64,000 bases of DNA from positions 1-64,000 of the forward strand of contig AZLU01000132.1 in the NCBI GenBank assembly GCA_002224055.1, read 5' to 3'. A model generated the notes under the pieces. It saw only the letters and a list, made by a program, of their open reading frames with translations. It was not told the DNA's origin and ran no database searches. The stretch is from Pezizomycotina sp. ARF18 (Eukaryota; Ascomycota). Below, one piece after another: positions 1-13,378 of the stretch. The position numbers and the translations under genes were made by a program. Position 1 is the first letter of the stretch. The number at the start of each line of letters is the position of its first letter.

Positions 1-1140
1 AAGGCCCCCCTTAGAACTGGTACCGGCGTACGCTTATAAATCTACCCCGTAAAAAACCGCGTTCCTGATAGAATATATCGTCGCGTCGTAATACGATCTA
101 CCTATGCGCGACTATAATATTAGCCGATTAGTTACGTTACTAGTTTATGTTAAAATATAAGCTAGCGGGCGTACTAGTATTATATAATAAAAAATAATTA
201 TGACAACGTCTTACTAATAACCCGACGCGTTTAGACCGACGAGGTAGGCTACGTAAGCTATCGAAGGCCTAGCTTAATATAGAAGAACTACTTATAGACG
301 AAGGCTATAAAGTACGTCGTCTAATATAAGACGGGCTAGTACTTAAGGCCTATATTAAAGGCGTATTAATACGTATAGTACAGAGGCGTATAACTAAAAG
401 GTGCTAGCGGCGCTGTATAGCCTACTAAAGTAGTAGAAGCCCGACGATATATAGTATAAGCGGCTAGTTCTAGCCTACTAGTAGCTGTACGCCTACCTAC
501 GCTAGAGTACTAGAAATGGGTCCGTTTTAGTAATAAATTTTACTTTAGCTATACGCTAAAGGGTAAGGTACGCGTATCGCGGAGGCCTAGCGAGCGCTAC
601 TGTAGTGATTATATATAAGACGTTAAAGTACGTGACGATAAGAAACATCTAACGCTTAAATTTTACGTATAGGCCGCGGTAGGTTAGAATTTTAAGTCGG
701 ATCTTATATATTATAATATACCGACTAATAAAAATAGTAAAATGACGTTAAATACTACTGCGATTAAATATTAGAGCTAGTAGTAGGTAAATAGCTACGC
801 GAAGGTTAGGATTTTATATTAAAAGAGGATAATAATAGTACGTACGGCGGTATAAGCGTAAATAATATAGTTATATAGTAAAGCGGGATAATAGGTATAA
901 TATATATTTAATACGCCTTATAGCCCGGATTTATTACCTATTAAGAATATATAGTAAAAACCTAAATTGGAGGTACGTAAGCGGGAGCATTTTAACCTTA
1001 AATTATTAAAATTAGCTATTAATAAAGGTTAGGCCGGCTTATAGTAGAAATCTATTAATAAATAGGTCCTAAGTATACCTAAGCGCCTATAAGAGGTTAT
1101 TAATTATAATGGTGTAATAATAGGGTTTTAATGTATATAA
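1..1140 (+). mobile_element. RIP-degenerated Tc1/mariner DNA transposon (3' part)
   Basis: The block is extremely rich in TpA and nearly lacks CpA and TpG, with a sharp change to normal composition near 1140. Translated on the plus strand across stops it still shows Tc1 transposase landmarks in order: a first-catalytic-Asp region resembling WVRFSDEFHFSYT near 517-555, an RRPSERYC stretch near 580-605, and the PYSPDLLPIKNI motif near 917-950, followed by a C-terminal stretch typical of the family up to about 1125. Stops are numerous and mostly TAG/TAA, as RIP produces. The left end lies outside the window and no terminal inverted repeat was identified at the right end. The superfamily call is firm and the subfamily is open. 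Confidence 0.85.
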
Positions 1141-2190
1141 TTTTATATATATAATTTTTGTGTGGTATAAGGGCGCCAAGCTGGGATTTTAAAAGTGCGC
1201 AACTTTTTTGGCCACCGCGTGAACGGATAGTGCGCTGATTTTGATACTCATGCGCATTGCCAAAAATTCTCCATCGACATGCGGAAAACGTTTATCGGCC
1301 CTACAACTCCTAAAGCTTTGATATGTAGAAGCACCAAATACAACCTTCCCATTCCTGTCCTTTTCCCAAAGGAATAGTTTAAATTTAGAATATAGTATCG
1401 ATTGACCTTTTTAAATCTAAACAAGTACGCTGTTCCGCTTTTCCGAATCTATAAGTCTCAGGAGATCTTTCCAGCATCTGTGCAAATTTAAAAAGATGTT
1501 TATATTCTTGGCATATTCTAGCGAGAAAGGAAATTAAAAGATGACCTTCCATCCCTTGTAAAGATGTTCATCGTTGATCCACGGTTCCATCGTCCGCTTT
1601 TCTGTATAAACCTTGGGTCCTAAGAGAAAAACCCATGGAAGTTTTCTATTTTTATGATAAGAAGCGGCTTAGAATCAGGCATTGTGGACACATGGTATCC
1701 CTGAGGCTTAACAATCCCCAATGAAAACCTTGATGGGGGGAGATCTTTTTGGTTAAGCTTATTTTCTGGTTCTATTCTTTTCCGTGTTTATCGGCGTCAT
1801 GCCAGTAGACGAGAAAATAGCCTAACGAGACATTAATGCCTTAGTTCATTTGCATTGGCAAGCGTTGGCGGCCACGGTATCACCATGCATGTGCAAGCCC
1901 GAGAATCACAATAAGGCCTAAGGTCCAACGGAACCCTGGCATACTAGCGCTGCCGTTTCACGCTACGTCCAAAAAAAAAAAAAAAAAAAAAAACGTTCAG
2001 TTGTTTCTTTAAAGTTCTGTTCAGATGTAACGTTAAACGTCATGGGAAGGCAAAAAGCCAACGGGGTGGAAACGTTTCGATTAAACTACTGCGGTCGTCA
2101 TGCTTATGCCGCGTTTGATAGAAGTCGAAGCGGTGATAGGAAACACGAAATCTCTTGTCGAGGTATATGTGAATATCTCATCGTGATCTC
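1141..2190. other. Intergenic, no gene seen
   Basis: No convincing reading frame was found on either strand. The stretch contains a run of 23 A at 1971-1993. Composition returns to normal after the RIP block. Confidence 0.6.
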
Positions 2191-2192
2191 GA

Positions 2193-2201
2193 ATATATAA
2201 A
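2193..2201 (+). promoter_or_regulatory. TATA box of the 2360 gene
   Basis: ATATATAAA-type box about 160 bases before the start codon, followed by a pyrimidine- and CA-rich leader typical of a highly expressed fungal gene. The start has a good context (ATCAAAATGC). Confidence 0.6.
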
Positions 2202-2359
2202 GGGCCTCAACCGACGATTTCTAATCCAATATCATCATCATCACGATCATCCAGTATTCTCATACAATAATAACAGACGCTCTACACATTCGTTCTATAC
2301 ATATACACTCGCTTTCTCAAAAGAAGAACTTTAATTTTTTTAATACAATAATCATCAAA

Positions 2360-2931
2360 ATGCAGTTCTCCACCGCTTTCATTGCCGCCGCCGCTTCTTT
2401 CCTCGGCTCCCCTGCTGTCTCTGCCGCCGCCCCTTCCCCAGGCTCCGGCAACCTGCCTTCCGTCGCACCGATTACCAACGTAGGCATCCGCATCAACTCG
2501 GACAACAAGGACCTCGACGGCAAGTTCCTCACCGCTCTCCACGCCGTGCCGGTCAGAACCTTGCCGTCGTCGGTGGCACCACTGCGGACCACAAGTTTAC
2601 CTTCAAGACCTGGACCTTCGACCAGGCCACGAAGGAGGCCATCGGCAGCCTTACTTACACCATCCAAACCGACAACGGCCCGGCGGATCTCCCCGGTAGC
2701 TTCGTCGCTGCCAAGTCTGCCCAAGCCGGCGGTATCCCTGTTATGTTCGGTGCCGGAAACGATGGCGGCTGGAGGATCGGCCACCATGCCACCAGCGAGA
2801 TCATCCTCCACAACGGCAAGAGCAAGTGGGTCGTTTGCGACGCTTCTACCATGACTAACGCTCCAGGAATGGCCGGACAGAAGGTTCTCGGATGGGAGCA
2901 GGAGAAGGGCAGCAAGCAGGATACTTCCTGA
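2360..2931 (+). CDS. Secreted protein, DUF7907-like
   Basis: The predicted protein is about 190 residues. It begins with a clear signal peptide (MQFSTAFIAAAASFLGSPAVSA). The body has the layout of the fungal DUF7907 family: a beta-rich opening strand, then a LHAGAGQN-AVV turn, a middle ITF/FKTW segment, and a closing Trp-rich part (GGWRIGHHATSE, KSKWVVCDA). Function of the family is unknown and the protein is expected to be extracellular. The frame changes once near 2546; restoring one G turns HA-VPVRT into HA-GAGQN, which is the family form, so the break is probably a sequencing error. GC-rich third positions agree with coding. The family name is from memory of the motif pattern and is moderately sure; secretion is well supported. 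Confidence 0.75.
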
Positions 2932-3785
2932 GTGCCGTCACCCTTACCAGGGTTTAAGCGACCTGCGGAACGCCACGCCTACATCTTCAAGGCGATTGGA
3001 AATGACTGCATGCATTGGTGGATATCATGTTTTGATGAATCTCATTTCTGTTTTTCGCCGTTTGGTTTTTCGCGTTCACTTCAGTCACTCTTTCATTGCA
3101 TCGACATTTTGGAAACATTTGAAACATTTAGAATAGCTAGTTATAGTATTTACATGCATCGCATGCCTCATAAATTAAAGCCCAGAGGTCATCGGTGGAT
3201 CTGTTTATCGGAAAAACTTATTTACTCTATATTACGTGAATCTTTCTATGTGATACAATAAATAAAGAAAAGAAAAGAAAACACCACTGGCGAGGGCTTT
3301 CATATCCGAAAATTAGTATAACTAGCTTACAGCGAGTAAAGCAAATTCTTGCGTTAATGTTAGGGCACTCTAGCCAGGAACCGAGACAGAACTTGATCGC
3401 GGCGCTACATTCTTGGATAAACCGGCTTGTTTATACCGTGACCTGGCGATATTGTATTTTTTAAGACATCGATGATTATAACATTAGATATCGAACATGA
3501 CCACAGGTCTACGTCATTTCGCAGATATGTAAATCTTTATCGATTTAGCTCTGTATCATAATTCTAGCTTACCTGGTGTTATTTCCCGAGAGTTTGCTAC
3601 TTACAGGGAGGGTAAGAGCAGGCTCGGGATGAAACAGAACTGAGGCTATTAGATTAAATTACATTGGCTGAAACGCTACAAATTATTACAGAACTAACAA
3701 GGAAGATGCAGGTTTCTGTGACAAGAAATATACTAGATCGAAAACAGGAGAATCGCATCATAATATTGTAGAATAATTCAGCTCG
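2932..3785. other. Intergenic and 3' region, no gene seen
   Basis: Pyrimidine-rich and AT-rich sequence downstream of the secreted protein gene. An open frame at 2932-3261 only continues past the stop codon and has no family features. Confidence 0.5.
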
Positions 3786-4987
3786 TCATAGCTTGAATAA
3801 GTACCTGTTCGCTCCGCTAATGGTTTGCGGTAACCCTTGTGTGATACCAAGATACAAGAAGGGTAGAGTCTGGTAGTTAACACCGTAGTTCCCAAGAACT
3901 GGATTCGGCGCCGGACTTGAAAGAATCATATTAAACAGAGTACCGCCACTCGTCGGATCCGCAATGATCCGTCAGTTCGCTACAGGGGCGGAGTTCGCAT
4001 CGCGGACAAACAAGGATAGCTGTCCCCAAAGACCACAGTGTACCCCCGTCGTGACAATTCTCCTGCGGCGCTACATCAATGGTATATGTAGACCGCGTAG
4101 AATCCCGCTTGATAGTCCACACATGCTTCAAGATTCCGGGTCTGCAACGAGTTGCTTTGTGGCGCACTCGCCTGGATGTTTAAAGCTCCATCGGCAGTAG
4201 TCCACGCGAGATTCGACGCTTGGACAGGTTGCGCACCGCCTTGCGAGCCAGCGGACATTGCATAAATGAAATTTTGTACTCGGCCGGGAGCACGGAATTG
4301 GCGCCGGTCTCGAAGTAATATCCCAGTCTTTGACCCAGCGTCGATCTCATCGGCTTGTGAGAGCGTCGAGGTATCATTCCAATAGCAGGCGGTGAACCTG
4401 AGCAGCATGGCGGCTTTCGTCAAGCCAAGTTGGTATCGCAGTGAGAACCCCTTGATAGATGCATATAGTCCATAAAGTCCCACATTTTCCCCAGCTGGCT
4501 GGTCCATTACTGAGACAGGATTGGATTGCCTCCACTGGAGCCTTGACCTTGGATCGTAGTTGTGTAGACTTGTCGCGCGTATGAGTACGCGTTCTGGTAC
4601 GCGTCATCCGCGCTAGTTGTAGCTTGTGCGCGACTTCCTCGGCCTGGTCAACTTAGCACTCTTAACCGTCGCGGACAGCGCGGCGAATTTGCTCTCAATG
4701 TCGTTGAGCGCCTGAGAAGGGTTTACGAGGCCACGTCGATATCGACGTCGCCAATCATTGTCTCGAGCTGGTTGATCTTGTCCGTGATTTGAGCGAGCTG
4801 GCTTTGGATTTCCTGGAGTTTGTCCATAATTTCGTTGTGCATCTTCATGGGCTGATGGCTCCGAAAATAGAGAAAACGCCTGAGAAAACGCTGCGATGGT
4901 TACGCTGCTCGCTGCGTCTCCAATAAGGGCGGCACCGGATGATACGAGTTTGGAAATTAAGCGGCGTTCAAGGCCACGAGGGAGCAT
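3786..4987 (-). CDS. Unrecognised protein with N-terminal hydrophobic segment and coiled coil
   Basis: Coding-like sequence runs continuously on the minus strand although the frame changes several times. From the start (MLPRGLERR) comes a small-residue hydrophobic helix (LVSSGAALIGDAASSVTIAA), then a heptad stretch near 4735-4850 (MDKLQEIQSQLAQITDKINQ) that predicts a coiled coil, then a long beta-like, Gly/Ser/Gln-rich part and a C-terminus ending FKL-stop at 3786. I do not recognise the family. Every frame passage keeps good protein-like composition, so this may be an intact gene with consensus errors or an older pseudogene; the number of frame changes is higher than in its neighbours. No intron was recognised. 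Confidence 0.5.
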
Positions 4988-7900
4988 CAATGAATGTCGT
5001 TAGTGGTAGGGATATCCGCGTCGACCGAGCCATAGTGATGATAGGGAATCGTCGACGCACCGCAGAGCTCACCCACCGCCAGCGTGAAGACGACAATAGA
5101 GCGCAATAATAGCATTTGAACAAAGGACGGCCGCTAAGAACTTAAAAGTTATATGGGAAAAAAAGAAAAAGAAAGGGGAATGGCCAAGGAAAGAAAAAAT
5201 GGCAACCGTCGGGATAAACGAAAGACTAGGGTCAACACAAGCAAATATAAAAAAAGGTATCACGACCGATTTCTTCGACGGCCGTGACTGATGAAGTCAA
5301 TCCTCATAAAACAACTGGACCGTCCGCGAGATATATAAATATCCACCAAGCCACCGCTCTGATATCCTTGAACGATCTACAGATCGTATTCTAAGCCTTA
5401 AACCATGCATTCCTTTTATATGCCACTAGTGCACATTCAGTCATGACCGCATCCCCGGAAATAACTATAATAGACAACATCTGATTCGACGCAACGGCAA
5501 GCGCAAGGCTACATACAACGTGGTGGTTTAAAGACCGGTCCATGTAATAGCATGCAATAAGGATATTAGTCGAGGGTACACCCGAGGCTCGCTATACCGA
5601 CCACGGGCCACGGTACCAAATCTTCTTGCTTTTACTGCTGGAAGCATGTGCGCCGATGGTTTCGAAACGTGGAACTTTAATTATAGTGGTTCCGGAACTG
5701 AAACGGCCCCGCAAATCGTTCATTGACGATCCCGCATGCGTAGATCCCGCCTCGATAAGTTCCCCGCTCTGCATAATTAAAGGCGCCAATCATCACCAAG
5801 TATATAAAGCGGCGAAACCTTCCTTATTTCTATTGCGCTGTTATATAAGTGACACAACGTCCAATATTATACTTGATTTATAATTGTAAACAAAATATCT
5901 GCGAACGGAAAGAAAGCAGTAGTTTTGACCTACAAGTAGTATTTTATAGATCTAGTTGTGCCAATTTTAATGACAGAGAGAGGATGGATGGACATCTCGA
6001 AAGCTTGAGCAACTGCATCGTGACATAGGTCATCTTTGGCATTTCTAATTTTACTTACATTAGGTAGACATGATAGAGCTGCTTATCTCTTTTTCTCCTT
6101 AGTCAACGCTAATAATAGTTATGTATGGGTTTTATTACATATATTTTCCTTCATTTCTCCTCCCACTTTTAGCTGGCAACATCAAGCGTACAGCACATAT
6201 TAGTTTGTAAAGTTGATATGATAGAACACAATGCATATGTTGAGACACACGGCTGTATTTTGCAAAATACCACACCAAGTACAGGACTACCATGGAACTC
6301 CTCGATAGAACTTCAGTCGCCCAGCCTTTTATTGCTCTGGATGGAGGAATGGGACCCTGATTAGAAACCCCTAGCCTACTAGGTTACCTATATCACCTTA
6401 CAATCCCTTAGCTGTTAGCCGATCAGTATCCCCTCCCCCCAAGGACGTTTAAACTGAACAGGATTTAAATTGGCTTATCGTGAAACAAACACCATGGATT
6501 CCAGCGCAGTGCGTCTTCTTACCTTCCGTAAGCGCAATACGAGCCGTTCAACGCGCTACGATACTGACCAGACCTTTTCCGCACCCTGAAGTCATCTCTG
6601 GAGCCGCAGATATCAATTATAAACAGGTTTCCAAGACATCATAACCATCCCTGCTGTCTCTTATCCGGATTTCCCCATAGGCGGCTTGACGTTCTGTTAT
6701 AAATCACGTAATGGCATCATTGTTCGTTCCTCCAGTAGAGCCTTTGAATTGAGGGAGACCGGGTAACCTCGTCTCCTTATTGGTAAATTAGGGCGAATGG
6801 ATACCGTACCTATAAGATAGAACAGTAAAATTCCGGAAATTGTTCATGGATGGCTTAAAATATGGATTCGATGTTAGGAAGAACATTTACAAATTACTCG
6901 TTTGCAAGTTCCGCCCGAACTTGAATTCGGGACATAACGAGTACCAATACATACTAGAGGATAGGGACGATTTTGCCTTTTTTTTTAGCAAGTCCCAGTA
7001 TAATCCTGTTAATTATAAGCGCTGAAACCCTGTTCATAGTGATACCAAACCTCTGATGGAAATATTAGACTCTTAATCTCACCAGGCTTCGCTTAGAATC
7101 AACCTCACGCTCATTCGGCGGTTTGTCCCCTAAGTATAATACAAAAACCTAACCTTTAAAAGCACAATCCTTACGAATGAGGATAAACATTCTTGGAGGA
7201 ATTCTATTGAGAATAAAGTAGATACTGGTGTAGACTGATGAGGTAAAGGAGCATAGAAGTCCATAATGTTCCAGAGGGTTACAAACCCTTAGCGAAGCTT
7301 CCTCGGAGACAGCCGTAGGCGAAAAAGCTTGTGATAAGACAGCCGCGCGTACGAAGCAGGCTGAGAGATGGAGATATCCCAGTGAGATGGCTTTACCACT
7401 TCCTATCACGGATGACTTGAACGGAAAGACGAGATGGTCGTGATGACAGGATGGGAAAGAGATGCGGTTCGAGTACTGGCGGATAAGCTACAGAAGGTAG
7501 AGAGCTATCAATTTGTAAATGAGCAATGGGTTTTTCTCAGTATTTCAATCTCATTAATTCCTATTTTCTTTTCTTGTACTAAATCTGGGTGAGTCTAATC
7601 ATATCCGTATGGTTTAACTTCTCACTCAGGGACTACCAGCCAGATTGAGTTCCTAATTTCGGCCTGTATGTCTCAAAGAAATAGATACAGTGGTACATTA
7701 TAGCAAGAGTGCCATCCAGAGTCGTCGATATTTCAATGGAATCTATTTTTTTTTTTTTTTTGCTCTCTTAAGCTAGGCAGGAGAGACAATAAAAGTATCA
7801 ATAGCATAGATATTTAGTTCGAGACTTTGCTAACCCCTAAATAGAGACTATATACTTCTTTGCGGCATAAATCCAGATCCCAGATTTTAGAATTATAAAA

Positions 7901-9066
7901 CTCAAAACTCAGAGCTATTGAATATCTAATTTTTGCGCCCGGAGTGAGGGCTTTATGGTTGGCGGATGTGCGCTTATCTGAACAAAGCTGATCAGTCTCG
8001 CCATGATTCGAGATCGATATGGAGCGGATCTCACCTCAAGTTCGACCGCCAAGTGTCCTCTAGAAGGGACTAAGAGCAGCAGCACACAAGTTCCCCCCGC
8101 CCCTCTTACTACAAGTTCCTCCAAATTTTCAATATTTCTCTCACTACGCTAAAGAGTACTATTCCAAAGACGACTACTAGTCGCATTGATCAAGCCTTAC
8201 GGGCATATTCCCATCTAGGAAAGCTAATCTTAGATCTTTTATCTGCTAATACGAGTCGAACACTTTCGGAGCAAATTCACTACACATAACATTGTCCTCC
8301 CCTCTTTACAATAGATGCTTCAAACCGTCAAGAAGGCTCTCGGAGCGGATCTTCTCTGTCGATCGACGCGTCTAGATCTCGTTCCGGGCTTGAGTCATGA
8401 TATCAAGCAGTCTACAAGGTGAAACAGCGGTGGCGAACGATAAATCAATAGGCAAACTTCGCCCGCAACTAGACCCGCGGACAGGGTAGGCCAAAAGCTG
8501 GTATACCGATTTGGATACCGGGATAGGTGCAAGGCTAAATCCCTCGAGCAAGATCCCGAGATACGGTTCGGAGAGACGTACAGTTGTGCCACGATTCTAG
8601 CCAATACCTGCTAGAGGCATACGATGAGGGGTTTTGCATGGCTATAGTGGCTACGGAGAACGTCATGTCCCAACAACAGAGGATCACGACCCCGGGGAGA
8701 GGCCGTTTGGGGAAAGGAATTAGGAAATAGGTTAAGCCAGAGGACAAGACGAACACAACAAACACTTGGCATAGAAAATTTTAGAGGAGAATGTGTTGCA
8801 AGGCCACTAATTGAACGTGTCCTCAAATTTGGGATCTCTACTAGATAACTAAATCTCATCTACTCCGTTTCAAGTTCGCTTTTAACTAGCAATGCATGCC
8901 ATCGTAAGAAAAGTAGTATATCTAGCTAAATCCGTGCCGTATTCTATAGATACCTAAATAAACTTCTAATGTAACTCAACAACTATCTTAATAAGGAAAT
9001 GTCTTTTTTTTTTTTTTTTTTGGAGATAGAAAGAGAGAGAGAGGAAAGGGGAGGAGGATCACATCC
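4988..9066. other. Long gene-poor stretch
   Basis: Only short open frames occur, none with recognised motifs. A TATA-like ATATATAAATATC is at 5331-5343 and another TATATAAAG at 5801-5809, but no convincing gene follows. Runs of T are at 7746-7761 (16) and 9004-9021 (18). Minus-strand frames between 8395 and 8860 have mildly protein-like composition but no identifiable family. Nothing else can be supported. Confidence 0.45.
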
Positions 9067-9898
9067 TCATCTAGCCCAAGAAATCACGCCTTCCGGCTCT
9101 GCAACTACCATCCTCTCCCCGATATCCCTAGGCACAACCTTCGGTAACTCATCAATAACATCCTCTCCTACCCTCTTCCCATCTCTACTATAAAGCACTT
9201 TGCCCTTCGACCCGTGTACGTCGATCGCTACTATTTCGTCCACATTACCACGTGTTCTACTAAGCGTCGGAAACTCCGTCTCCCACCATATCCCTCGTGC
9301 GGAATGTTGTTCGGATCATCCGTCATAACATACGCACGACCAGTGCACAAGCGCGCATACGCGTCCGACATGTGAGAGAAGTAAACGTGCTCCTGGCTTT
9401 GTTGGTGAATACACCGGAGCGCGGAGTGCGGTTCGTACATTGAGTAGAAGTCGAGCGAGGACATCGGATCGGAAGGGTCAGGTTGTGTTGAGTTTGAGGG
9501 CCATACGAGCTAATACCCAAGCTTTAGTAACATTCTTCAGGTAGAAAAGAGATATTAGGGGCTTTTACCCATATAGAAATGAGACCGTGAGTCTCCGCAA
9601 ATCTCGTCGCCTTGTGAGACAGGCTGGTAGTTTGGCCATTAGTTCGACGGGTATAGAACAGGCACTTATCGCGCGGTATGTGTTTAGTGTGAGCATGGTC
9701 TAAGAACCATTGGACTGTAGTTTCGCTCAGTGAGATACAAGCAGGATCTGATGGAGGAGCTGGCTGCTCGGGCTCGGCGGAAGAGCGCGCGCTGAGACAA
9801 GCGCAACTAGGGAAATTAAGCTGGAAAGGAAGGGAAAGAATCGCATATCTAATCGAATAAAATATGTATGATATAATGGCTGTAAAAATGAAAAGCAA
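9067..9898 (-). CDS. Conserved fungal secreted-type protein of unknown function, one intron
   Basis: Two exons, 9569-9898 and 9067-9509, are joined across a 59-base intron (9510-9568) with donor GTAAAAG, branch-like TACTAAAG and acceptor TTAG. The product of about 255 residues starts with a long hydrophobic segment (signal peptide or anchor). It then follows a pattern I associate with a conserved fungal family: WFLDHAHTKHIPRDKCLFYTR, SLSHKATRFAETHGLISIW, LRCIHQQSQEHVYFSHMS, AYARLCTGRAYVMTDD, IWWETEFPTLSR, VDEIVAIDVHG, PRDIGERMVV and a stop at 9067. Between HEG and IWW the frame changes once; one extra G in the GGG run restores it. I know no biochemical function for the family. The motif set recurs in ascomycete secreted proteins, so an extracellular role is the inference. 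Confidence 0.72.
9510..9568 (-). other. Spliceosomal intron in the 9067-9898 gene
   Basis: Read on the minus strand, the donor GTAAAAG follows the codons for SIW, TACTAAAG serves as branch site 19 bases before the acceptor GTATTAG, and translation resumes as LVWPSNS in the correct frame. The length of 59 bases is normal for filamentous ascomycetes. Confidence 0.75.
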
Positions 9899-12800
9899 AA
9901 TAGCAAATATCGCAGAAAAAAGAGATACTAGGGTTAGTGATTTGAATGGTAGTAGTCGGAGCTGCTGGACTGACTCTTTATATGAATGAAGTCTTCATAT
10001 TTTGCCAGGAAATTACGACCACAGCTCTATCATTCAGGCCGCTATACCTATGTTTCGATATAACCCGTCTAAGCCTTGTCAAACGTGTGACATTTCGAGC
10101 ATAACCGGAACGGGTAAATGGCTAGTGCGAGATCACTCGTCCCGTCGGCAAGTATTCATAGGAGTATCCCATAAATATTGGCGAAACTATAGAATAATAG
10201 TCTTAAATTCCTTTTGTAGAAGGCCTTCTTGTAATTTGACCCAACTTCAATGATTTGTGATATTGCGGGATTAATAAAGCTTAATTTATAACAGAGACAC
10301 GTGCCGAGTGTTTTAGTTGAACATCGTGATACGAGACGTTTCGGAGACTTCCAGAATACTCAATAAGGCGGTTGACACTTGGGCTTATGCCACAGCCTAT
10401 TTTCTAATTCCTATATCGGATACGGGTGGTAATATATCTGCATGTTGCTTACGATTTTTTTTCATTCCGCCTCAATACACGTGGGGTGAATGTGTCATAA
10501 TGCATCACGAAGTTGGCGTTCCCATCAGTATTACCGCTCACCTCTCCAAAACGTTGCATAATGTCCCAGCTCTGAGTGTCTTAAAACCCGGGATATACGC
10601 CAGTAAGAGTTTTTAAGATGGGGCAGCCTTCTAAATGTTCAAGACTAGCGCGCGCGTGGTTCCTGCAATATAACACCTGCAACTTGTAATCTTCCTGCCA
10701 GAATAGCAAAGGCAGCGCTTCTAATTTATGCTTCTCACGTATTGTATTTCTGGCCTTTATTCTAGATTCAAGAACTCAGAACATGGATTGAGGCCCACTT
10801 GCGATTCTCTCTCGGAAGCGTTACCTTTTGCTGATTGCCTTTTGCTGATGCCTATAAATTTATGACTAGGATACGTCATTCATCTTAAGTTGGAAGGTGA
10901 AAGCTTGCACGTCATCTCATGATATCGTAGATTGTCGGAGCTCGTAGAAATGAATTTGATATCGGGATATATCTCGCCTAGTTGTTGCTATTGTATACAG
11001 AGGTTTCTGATACTTCACCGTTCCAAGCCAATGATTTTGATACTGATATTAAGAAAATAAAGCCATGCTTGTTGATATCTCCAAGTATTGAAAAAAAGGT
11101 CATGGTCTTCTGCACTTGATCGGACGATTGATTATTTACCTATGACGTTTCAGCGAAGTAAATCAATCAATATATCACTTTAACGAAACTGTTGCATGAG
11201 AGCTTTAAGCTTGATCACGTCCTAGAAGGTTTCCAGAAGGAAACATTCAAGTATCCCGCTTAAAATGCACTCTGCAGCAAGCCTAACAGTCGTATACAAC
11301 TTCGATAACATGCATTTGACAGTGTTGATGAACTCTCGATGGTGTTTTTGTCGGCGAGGTTTAAAGTTCATTTTGACATCATCCCGTTTCCCGATGAATG
11401 GGGTTTCTGGTGGTTTTCGCACCCTGCGGAGCTCCCGCTTTGACGATCGTGAAGCTCAACATTCTATTCAACACTCACGACACCTTATTTTGGTATAAAA
11501 ACTCCAGGGTTTTGACAACAGCATACCAATAATAATATTTTTTTGTATTTTTTCCCAGCCACGTGCGAAATAATAACAGTAAAGCTTGTAAATGGGATAT
11601 TTATACAAGGACCCCGAGTCATAAAAAAACTTCGATTTTGTTTTTCTACGCATCTGTCATGATGTTCTAAGCGAAAGACTTATTTCCTTGCTAAGCCGAA
11701 TATCAATTGTTAATCATCTCGCTTACTGTCGATTTTTCCGAGTGAATTACGATGATCAGGGTTCACGGATGCTTCTCCAAAGTGTTAACATGTTCCAGAA
11801 AATCAGGATCGTCGGTACTGCCGCCTCGGAAAAAGGACTTGTTAGTAAATGAGTGTTCGTTTTCCTAAAAAATTATCAGAAGCACTTTTCAATTCAAGAC
11901 ATAATATTTCAGTTAAGGGACTGGGGAGTAATTACTTTAGTAGTATCCAATACCAAATTTGATGTTTATTGCGTGCTTTCGGCATCTATCGTGTATCACG
12001 ACAGTTTTTCAACATTATTATATCAGTAAACATTCATTTTTAAGCTTAAGTCTCACAATGAAAAGTATTTCTAATCCAGCTAGGGACACCGGATAGCCGG
12101 GATGACGTGACAGATACACGATAGCATTTGGCCTGCGAACAGAATTATTCGTTGTCTGCGGATAAATTAGCCACAGCGGAAAAGAAAAAAGTCTCCGAAG
12201 CGTAGTTTTCGGAGGATTTTACCGCAGCTATCCCTTCAAAGGATCAGTAACAAAGACGAAATATTCGCAAGAATCATATTTCACAAATTAAGTCAATGCG
12301 AAACTAAATTTTTTTTTATAAGAATTGTATTAAGGGTATCGTCGGATTAAACACTATCTAAGATGTCATGGGTAGCTTATATACTTCAAAAAAGTGACTA
12401 TATACATTAAAGAAACTCATGGACTCATGGAGCAGACGTTATAGAAAGAATATGATGCAACGCTCCATGACGATATCATTATATAAAACAACAGAAAAAA
12501 AGGCGGAAAAGCCAATGATGAAAAGCACAACAGCTGATTCAAAGGAAGATCGAAAATAACAAGCTGATAAGATGAAGATCTTGAAGCCCATGAATGGCAA
12601 AGATAATACCAAGTATACTTCGGGAGTGCCGCGGAGCTGATAGAAAACGAATCCAAGCTTTTGAAAGGAAATATAGACGTATACGGGAATTGCGCTATAT
12701 AGTACTAAAGGAGTAATCCCGCGATGGACGATTGCCTTGAAGGAGGAAGGAAAGGAAAGCTGTGAACAAAAGCCCTAATAGTTGGTGTGGCTGGGCAAAT

Positions 12801-13378
12801 AGGAAAATTTTGCGAGAAGACTGCAAAGATGCAAACTTTTGAGCTGAAGGAATTTTAGGCGGTAGTTGCCTTTAAGGAAAATGTATCCCCTCCGATTTTC
12901 CAAGCCTCAACAAAATGCAAGACGAAAAAAAAAAAAAAAAAAGTTAGAATAAAGAAAACACCAAGGAGCCAAGATCCCCAAAAATCACCGAAGTTTTACC
13001 CCGCTGGATCACCAGTTAGGTGTTCGATCGGTATATCGACTAGAAGACTGGGGAATAACTAGAGCATAACCACTGTTTGGGTTGGGCGGTTGGATTAATA
13101 TTCCTATGGCCTAACTCGGCGGTTTCTCGGCGTTATTGGCATGGAAAGGCGTGGAAAAAAAAAAAAAGCCTGTTTTGTATTATTCGGGCTTGTCGTTTCT
13201 TGTCGTTTTCTTGGTATCTCCACCAAAGAGCGAAAGAAATTGAAAAAACTTTTGCAATTCTTTTTCTTTTCGTTCTTCCCCCGAAACTCCCGCGACTCCC
13301 AGAATCATCCTCAATCGTGAGAAATGCAATTGGAAAGGAATGTAATTAAGAAAAAAAAGAGGGTCAGAATGAGTTCAT
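9899..13378. other. Gene-poor stretch
   Basis: No recognisable gene. The longest open frame (10317-10616, plus, 99 codons) has no known motif and no signal peptide. A minus frame at 11222-11422 with basic composition is too short to judge. A run of 18 A lies at 12925-12942. Confidence 0.45.

Noticed and set aside
6494-6592. Short frame MDSSAVRLLTFRKRN with good ATG context
   Set aside because: Only 32 codons, no promoter or splice continuation, no family.
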